The notes beneath the pieces are model-generated. The model saw nothing but the letters and a program-made list of their open reading frames with translations, made no database searches and was not told the DNA's origin. Positions 59,007 to 64,000 of a stretch of 64,000 nucleotides of DNA are shown here, piece by piece. The stretch is from Alicyclobacillus fastidiosus (GTDB taxonomy: Bacteria > Bacillota > Bacilli > Alicyclobacillales > Alicyclobacillaceae): positions 62,001 to 126,000 of the forward strand of contig NZ_CP104068.1 in NCBI RefSeq assembly GCF_026651875.1, read 5' to 3'. Every line of letters starts with the position of its first letter. Position 1 is the first letter of the stretch. The position numbers were made by a program, and so were the translations under genes.

Positions 59007-59966
59007 ATGTCTAGTCAAGAACGGTTATCTATTGTTGGTTCCGGCATTATGGGCCATTCCATCGCGTTGACTGCTGCTTGGGCAGGGTTCGACGTGAAAG
59101 TCTGGGGCGTCGATGCAGCAGACATTGAACGTGCTCGTGAGGGCCTCAAGGCAAAGCTTGACTTGCTCGCAGGGTATGATGTCCTGGCGGAGAGCGAAAA
59201 AGAGCGCATTTTTAATGCGATCACATTCACGGATTCGCTGAACGACTGTGTAGCGAATGCGACGTTCGTGATTGAAGCCATTCCTGAAAAGATTGAACTG
59301 AAGCAGGAATACTTCAAGAATTTGGACGAAATCTGCCCTGAAAACACAATTATCGCAAGTAATACCTCTGGACTCAGCGCAACTGAAATTGCCAAATATA
59401 CAAAGAACCCATCACGCACAGTCGTGACGCACTTCTGGAACCCGGCTCATTTGATGCCGCTGGTTGAAGTTGTTCGCGGGGAACACACCTCTGATGAAAC
59501 AGCAGAGCGGGCAATGAATCTGCTGAAAGCGATGAACAAAAAGCCGATTCTCGTCAAAAAAGACGTTCTGGGATCGGTCGGGAATCGCCTGCAATATGCG
59601 ATTTTCCGAGAAGCACAGTACATTCTCGAAGAAGGCATTGCGTCCATGGAAGATATTGATGCTGCAATTCGCTACAGCCTTGGTCGCCGTTTCGGCGTGA
59701 CCGGTCCATTTATGACCATGGACATGACGCCGTTGACCACGATTTCTTCCATTACGTCTTATCTGTTCCGTGATTTGAGTGACAGGAAGGACTCCTTCCC
59801 GACTTTGGAAAAGCTGGTCGCAGATGGACACAACGGTACGAAGACCGGAAAAGGCTTTTATGACTGGACTCCTGAGCTTGTAGAAAAGATGAACTACGAG
59901 CGTGAACGGGAACTGATTCGTTGGCTGAAACAGGATATCGAAGAGGCCAAAAAAGAAACGAAGTAA
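59007..59966 (+). CDS. 3-hydroxyacyl-CoA dehydrogenase family NAD enzyme
   Basis: 319 residues. The NAD-binding Rossmann motif VGSGIMGHSIALTAAWAGFDVKVW starts the protein. IEAIPEKIELKQEYF, IIASNTSGLSATEIA, VTHFWNPAHLMPLVEVV (catalytic His) and GRRFGVTGPFMTMDM follow, with the C-terminal dimer domain ending TKTGKGFYDW. Family members include 3-hydroxybutyryl-CoA dehydrogenase and L-gulonate 3-dehydrogenase. In this sugar-acid context the second activity is the more likely, but that is inference. Confidence 0.85.
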   Translation: MSSQERLSIVGSGIMGHSIALTAAWAGFDVKVWGVDAADIERAREGLKAKLDLLAGYDVLAESEKERIFNAITFTDSLNDCVANATFVIEAIPEKIELKQEYFKNLDEICPENTIIASNTSGLSATEIAKYTKNPSRTVVTHFWNPAHLMPLVEVVRGEHTSDETAERAMNLLKAMNKKPILVKKDVLGSVGNRLQYAIFREAQYILEEGIASMEDIDAAIRYSLGRRFGVTGPFMTMDMTPLTTISSITSYLFRDLSDRKDSFPTLEKLVADGHNGTKTGKGFYDWTPELVEKMNYERERELIRWLKQDIEEAKKETK

Positions 59967-60055
59967 CGAACGCCCTGAGATGACACATCGGCTCCTTGTC
60001 GCACCATAGCAATTGGACATGGAGCCGGCGTGAAATCCAGTTTTATTTTCAAGTT

Positions 60056-60125
60056 TTGTGCAAGCGCTCACAACATGGACAGGTGACTCGGTTATTATCT
60101 GTACTGTTTGTGTAACCGCTCACAG
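60056..60125. promoter_or_regulatory. Two repeated cre/LacI-type operators
   Basis: TTGTGCAAGCGCTCACAA (60056-60073) and TTGTGTAACCGCTCACAG (60108-60125) are near copies whose starts are 52 bases apart, each followed by CATGG. The cores TGCAAGCGCTCACA and TGTAACCGCTCACA fit the cre consensus with a few mismatches, or a LacI/GalR operator. They lie just upstream of the first MFS gene and five helical turns apart, which favours looping. Confidence 0.65.
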
Positions 60126-60147
60126 CATGGTTAGGAGGATGACGAAA

Positions 60148-61470
60148 GTGAGCACATTGTCGTTTACACCAGAGAAGTCAACTGAGAAACAGACGAAACC
60201 GAATCGCAAGCGTTCCAACGCAAGATATATCATTTTATTCATGCTGTTTTTGAGTACTGCACTGAATTACCTGGATCGGACGAATATTTCTGTTGCGGCA
60301 CCATTCCTGAAGAACGATCTTCATCTGAATTCAGTTGTTTTAGGCCTAGTCATGTCGGCTTTTGGCTGGACCTATGCATTCATGCAAATCCCCGGCGGAT
60401 GGATTTTAGACAGATTAGGTCCGCGTTTAACGTATGGCTTAGGGTTGATTATCTGGTCATTATTCACGTTTTTCCAGGCTTTTGCCAAAGGGTTTGGATC
60501 ATTGTTCGGACTCAGATTAGGACTTGGTCTCTCCGAGGCACCTGCTTTTCCGACGAACAATCGCTTGGTTGCCACGTGGTTCCCGAAACAAGAGCGCGCA
60601 CTAGCGACGGGCATCTTTACGGCAGGCGAGTACGTTGGACTGGCATTCTTGACACCAGTTCTTGCTTGGATTGTCGCTGCTTTTAGCTGGCATACGATTT
60701 TCATTGTAACCGGTATCTTAGGTCTGCTTTTTGTCCCTGTCTGGTTTAAGTTCATTCGGGAACCTAAAGACAGCCCTTATGTGAATGCAGAAGAACTTGC
60801 ATATATTCGCGAAGGCGAAGGTCTTGCAGATGCTGCAAGCGAGAAGACAAAACTCAAGTGGTCACAGATTAGTGTCCTTCTGAAGCGGCGCACGATGTGG
60901 GGGATTTACATTGGGCAATTCGGGGTCACAACAACCTTGTGGTTCTTTTTAACCTGGTTCCCGGATTACCTCGTGAATGACAAGCACATGACGATTCTGC
61001 ATGCGGGCTTTTACTCAATGATCCCTTATATTGCTGCTTTTATTGGAGTCCTGTTCGGTGGCGCATTCTCCGACTTCCTTGTGCGTCGTGGCTTTTCAAC
61101 GAGTACCAGCCGAAAAACGCCAATCATTATTGGATTACTCCTTGCTGGCAGCATTGTTCTGGCGAATTATACCGCGTCGATTGGTCTTGTCATCACCATT
61201 ATGTCCGTGGCATTCTTCGCGCAGGGTATGTCAGGCATCTCCTGGTCGCTCATCGGCGACGTTGCGCCTCGTGAGCTCCTTGGTATTGCTGGCGGCATCT
61301 TTAACTTTGCGGGCAACCTGTCCGGCATCGTCACCCCGATTGTCATCGGTGTAATTGTCGGCCGGAACCATAACTTTGGCGGAGCCCTGGTGTTTGTCAG
61401 TGCGGTTGCCGTGATTGGTGCTCTTTCCTACCTGCTCCTCGTAGGTAAAGTGAAGCGCATCGAAGTATAA
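60148..61470 (+). CDS. MFS transporter, hexuronate/sugar-acid (ACS) type
   Basis: 440 residues, twelve helices. LSTALNYLDRTNISVAAPFLKNDLHLNSVVLGLVMSAFGWTYAFMQIPGGWILDRLGPR is the signature of the anion:cation symporter branch (glucarate, galactonate, tartrate carriers). LGLSEAPAFPTNNRLVATWFPKQERALATGIF is the second block. GTG 60148 has AGGAGG nine bases upstream; the ATG at 60139 is too close to it. It imports the substrate, probably a sugar acid. Confidence 0.9.
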   Translation: MSTLSFTPEKSTEKQTKPNRKRSNARYIILFMLFLSTALNYLDRTNISVAAPFLKNDLHLNSVVLGLVMSAFGWTYAFMQIPGGWILDRLGPRLTYGLGLIIWSLFTFFQAFAKGFGSLFGLRLGLGLSEAPAFPTNNRLVATWFPKQERALATGIFTAGEYVGLAFLTPVLAWIVAAFSWHTIFIVTGILGLLFVPVWFKFIREPKDSPYVNAEELAYIREGEGLADAASEKTKLKWSQISVLLKRRTMWGIYIGQFGVTTTLWFFLTWFPDYLVNDKHMTILHAGFYSMIPYIAAFIGVLFGGAFSDFLVRRGFSTSTSRKTPIIIGLLLAGSIVLANYTASIGLVITIMSVAFFAQGMSGISWSLIGDVAPRELLGIAGGIFNFAGNLSGIVTPIVIGVIVGRNHNFGGALVFVSAVAVIGALSYLLLVGKVKRIEV

Positions 61471-61545
61471 TTCAGCGCCAAGAGGAAGTGCGCCGCGTGT
61501 CAAACGGGACGCGACAACTTGAATTCAATCAATACGCTCATCAAT

Positions 61546-61590
61546 CATCATCAGTCCTTTGTGGGACAGCATCACAAGGGTCTGATGATG
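61546..61590. terminator. Stem-loop between the two MFS genes
   Basis: CATCATCAG (61546-61554) pairs with CTGATGATG (61582-61590), extended inward by CCTTTGTG/CACAAGG. No strong T run, so it may be a processing or partial termination site. Confidence 0.55.
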
Positions 61591-61669
61591 CAAGAGTATT
61601 CAACTGTTTGTCACAAATGAAAACCCTTTTACAACCTTAACTGATCGAAAATTCACGGAGGTGTGAATT

Positions 61670-63025
61670 ATGGGAGAAAACAAACGCATCTTTGGATTAA
61701 TCCCGCGAGGAGCAAGCAAGTATAGTTGGTTGACCCTGTTAAATACCTGGATCACATGGGGACTCAACGTCGTTACATTTGCCATGGTCTATGTCATCGG
61801 TTCTTCGGTCATTAAAACGTATCATTTGTCACCAGCAACTTGGGGATGGCTGGTCGCGGGTTATCTGGGCTTGAGGTTCTTCATTGATATCCCGTTAAAT
61901 CTGTTGAGCGATCGGTTGGGATCCGGCTGGAAACGGAAGTTTTTGTGGTTTCCTGTTATGATTGAGTATTCCATTATCGGTGCAATGATAGCATTTCCAG
62001 CGTTGAGCTCGAGCGTTTGGTCGTATTTCGCGCTCATGTTGGGAATCGCATTAGGTACGTCAGCCAGCGAAGCAATTGGTGTGACTGCAACCGCTGAATG
62101 GTGGTCAAAAGAGGAAAGAGGTTTCGCTGTCGGGCTTCACCATACTGGCTATCCAGTTGGCGCAGCACTTGGCGGAGCGTTTGCATCCTTCATTTTTCTG
62201 CACTTTGGTGCCGATCAGTGGCGTCTTGTTTATCTCGCATCACTGGCCACAATACCTTTCGCGATTTGGTATTGGTTTCTATCTACGCAGAAAAACATTG
62301 ATCAGGTTTATCAGAACATCGATCGGCGTGGCTTGACTCGACCGAATGTAACGGGCTCCGGTGCGCACTCTTCATTTTCAGGGTGGATGAGTGTGCTGAA
62401 GATCCCGGAAGTATCGATTGCAGCAATTTGCCTGTTCTTATTTCAAGCAGTTCAAAACGTATTCATGACTTCTTTCCCGGAGTATTTGTCTTTTGTACAT
62501 TCCTATTCGTACGCTGCTGTCGCTTCGTTAAGCGTTGTCTGGTCCATTACGGGCGCCATCTTTCAATTTCTGTGGCCGGCGATCTCAGACAAGATTGGGC
62601 GCAAGTGGCTAATTGTTGGCGCTGGATTTTGGCAAGCCGTCATTATGATACTGCTCCTATGCTCGACTTCTGTATCGACAGTCATTTTGGTTCAACTTCT
62701 TTATGGTGTGACAGCGAATGCAGTGTTCCCACTGTTATTTACGACAGGTGCGGATATCGCACCGGCTAACAGGACGGGAGCCGTACTTGGTGTAGGTTTT
62801 GCTGCAACATGGCTCGGAGCTGCCGTGGGATCCATCATCTCCGGACAAGTTCTTCAACGTCTGGGCGGTTTCAATTCTATCGGTGGATATCACATTGTGT
62901 TTTACACTATGATTGTTCTATCGGCTCTTACAGGCGTTGTTCGGTTGTTTGGTAAGGAAACAAATCCTATTCGAAAAACAAGATCTGTTCCTATGAACAC
63001 GTCAAAGGCGTCGATGGGAGACTGA
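61670..63025 (+). CDS. MFS transporter
   Basis: 451 residues, twelve helices. The helix 2-3 loop reads LNLLSDRLGSGWKRKF, and the second half has LWPAISDKIGRKWLIVG. GVTATAEWWSKEERGFAVGLHHTGYPVGAALGGAFASF resembles the ACS/nitrate-type carriers. GGAGGTG precedes the ATG. Its substrate is unknown; it lies between a sugar-acid importer and a UlaG-like lactonase. Confidence 0.85.
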   Translation: MGENKRIFGLIPRGASKYSWLTLLNTWITWGLNVVTFAMVYVIGSSVIKTYHLSPATWGWLVAGYLGLRFFIDIPLNLLSDRLGSGWKRKFLWFPVMIEYSIIGAMIAFPALSSSVWSYFALMLGIALGTSASEAIGVTATAEWWSKEERGFAVGLHHTGYPVGAALGGAFASFIFLHFGADQWRLVYLASLATIPFAIWYWFLSTQKNIDQVYQNIDRRGLTRPNVTGSGAHSSFSGWMSVLKIPEVSIAAICLFLFQAVQNVFMTSFPEYLSFVHSYSYAAVASLSVVWSITGAIFQFLWPAISDKIGRKWLIVGAGFWQAVIMILLLCSTSVSTVILVQLLYGVTANAVFPLLFTTGADIAPANRTGAVLGVGFAATWLGAAVGSIISGQVLQRLGGFNSIGGYHIVFYTMIVLSALTGVVRLFGKETNPIRKTRSVPMNTSKASMGD

Positions 63026-63092
63026 TTGTACCGCGTGAGCGGTATGCTCAATCTAGATGAATTCTGATGACAGAAAACGGAAGGTGATTTCC

Positions 63093-63947
63093 GTGAATTA
63101 CATTTACAACAGGGATGAAGCGCTGATTCGCGAGATCAATGATACAGCCATCCACTTCGAAGGCGTTGCAATCTGGAGCCTCGGTCAGGCAGGTGTTGTT
63201 CTGAAAGGAACCGAGGGTGGGGGATTTCTCTGTATCGATCCGTACTTGACCCATTCTATCGAGCAGGAGGATCCAACGACCGAATTCGTTCGGGAGTATG
63301 AGCCGCCCGTTCGTCCTGAAGGGCTCCAGGGTGCAGCGAGTGTACTCATTACGCACTACCATAATGATCACCTGGATTTATCTACAGTAAAGGCGTTGAA
63401 GGATGCATCACCGAACACAACCTTTGCAATCCCCGCGTCCCATTGCGATATGGTTCGAGATATGCAGTGGGACACGGACAGACTGATCCCTGCAAGAGCA
63501 GAAGAGTCGTTTACAGTTGGTGGCTTTCGTGTGAACCCTGTTGCAGCTGCACACACCCAATACGAAACAGATGAAGAGGGAAACCACTTTTATCTGGGCT
63601 ATTGTATTACAGTAAATGGGGTCCGGGTCTATCACAGCGGAGACACTGTCATCACGGATGAGCTAATAGAAAAGGTTCAGTCGTTTAAACCGCATGTGAT
63701 GCTACTACCCATCAACGGTGGGGACTTTTTCAGAACACAACGCGGGATTATTGGGAATATGTCCTATCGGGAGGCAGCGGATTTTGCGGCTCTCGTAGGG
63801 GCAGATATCGTCCTACCGATTCACTACGACATGTTCCCTACGAATCGAGAGAACCCAGCCAATTTTGTCGATTATGCATTTCGGACATACAGAAATCAAA
63901 AATTCCACATGCTGTGCGTAGGTGAGCGATTTATCTACATGAGGTAA
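63093..63947 (+). CDS. UlaG-like metallo-beta-lactamase-fold lactonase
   Basis: 284 residues. VLITHYHNDHLD is the HxHxDH metal motif, HCDMVRDMQWD and VAAAHTQYET follow, YHSGDTVITDE carries the bridging Asp, and IVLPIHYDMFPTNRENP ends the family signature of L-ascorbate-6-phosphate lactonases. GTG 63093 has AAGGTGA upstream; an ATG 12 codons earlier is the alternative. It would open a sugar lactone, suiting a pathway for ascorbate-like or aldonolactone compounds. No PTS genes are in the window. Confidence 0.85.
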   Translation: MNYIYNRDEALIREINDTAIHFEGVAIWSLGQAGVVLKGTEGGGFLCIDPYLTHSIEQEDPTTEFVREYEPPVRPEGLQGAASVLITHYHNDHLDLSTVKALKDASPNTTFAIPASHCDMVRDMQWDTDRLIPARAEESFTVGGFRVNPVAAAHTQYETDEEGNHFYLGYCITVNGVRVYHSGDTVITDELIEKVQSFKPHVMLLPINGGDFFRTQRGIIGNMSYREAADFAALVGADIVLPIHYDMFPTNRENPANFVDYAFRTYRNQKFHMLCVGERFIYMR

Positions 63948-63956
63948 CAACCGAAG

Positions 63957-64000
63957 GAGCTGTCTCAAAAGCAGTTAAACTGTGATTGGGGCAGCTCTTT
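63957..64000 (+). terminator. Terminator of the catabolic cluster
   Basis: GAGCTGTCTC (63957-63966) pairs with GGGGCAGCTC (63988-63997, two G-U pairs), followed by TTT at the window edge. The GCTGTCTCAAAAG part also resembles the ends of some insertion sequences, so another element may begin here. Confidence 0.55.

Overview
The window looks like chromosomal DNA of a spore-forming, low-to-mid GC member of the Bacillota, most likely the Alicyclobacillaceae. The evidence is three separate gerA-type germination loci, a BioW-type biotin operon with a BirA operator of the Bacillus type, LexA boxes of the Bacillus type (GAAC-N4-GTTC), an M-box, a c-di-GMP-I riboswitch and a small holin-like toxin. 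I saw no rRNA or tRNA genes and no CRISPR array.

Layout. 1-1100: a truncated XRE/TPR regulator, a divergent 45-residue pre-peptide that looks like a quorum-sensing signal, two copies of one palindrome, and a c-di-GMP-I riboswitch with its own terminator on the strand leading into the regulator. 1.1-4.7 kb: SOS genes (Y-family polymerase, YolD-like protein, SRAP/YedK peptidase) with LexA boxes, and a type I toxin candidate. 4.7-9.9 kb: a resolvase remnant and a germination operon (small two-TM protein, gerB, gerA, gerC), beside a decayed second copy. 9.9-14.3 kb: an IS110 element with a partial tandem copy and an intact IS1380-family element. 14.3-18.3 kb: two repeat proteins of DUF4046 type around an orphan GerAB permease. 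18.6-22.6 kb: a serine resolvase with a res-like site, then an M-box controlling a soluble MgtE-N/CBS protein and an NRAMP-like transporter. 22.9-30.9 kb: an IS1111-type element with a nonsense mutation, then a catabolic cluster (FAH hydrolase, LysR, chemoreceptor, MFS importer, GntR). 30.9-42.3 kb: DoxX, a helicase remnant, a redox cluster (cytochrome b-like, ferredoxin, ferredoxin-NADP reductase, ferric-reductase-like protein, ApbE, peptidoglycan-binding protein) with a divergent two-component system, a DoxX relic and a VIT1-like transporter.

44.3-55.7 kb is the most striking part. Two 38-bp Tn3-family terminal inverted repeats (34/38 identical, in opposite orientation) bracket a broken tnpA, a tyrosine recombinase with a dyad-rich candidate recombination site, and a complete bioB-bioA-bioF-bioD-bioW operon. 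Inside tnpA sits a 2175-bp element with 27-bp inverted ends, a perfect 5-bp target duplication and Tn7-like arrays of about 20-bp repeats. It carries only an ECF sigma factor and its presumed anti-sigma factor.

55.8-57.7 kb: an IS1182-type element joined to an IS6-family remnant. 58.1-63.9 kb: a sugar or sugar-acid catabolic cluster (TIM-barrel isomerase, 3-hydroxyacyl-CoA-dehydrogenase-like enzyme, two MFS transporters, UlaG-like lactonase) with repeated cre/LacI-type operator sites. All assignments come from reading motifs and gene context; no database search was run.
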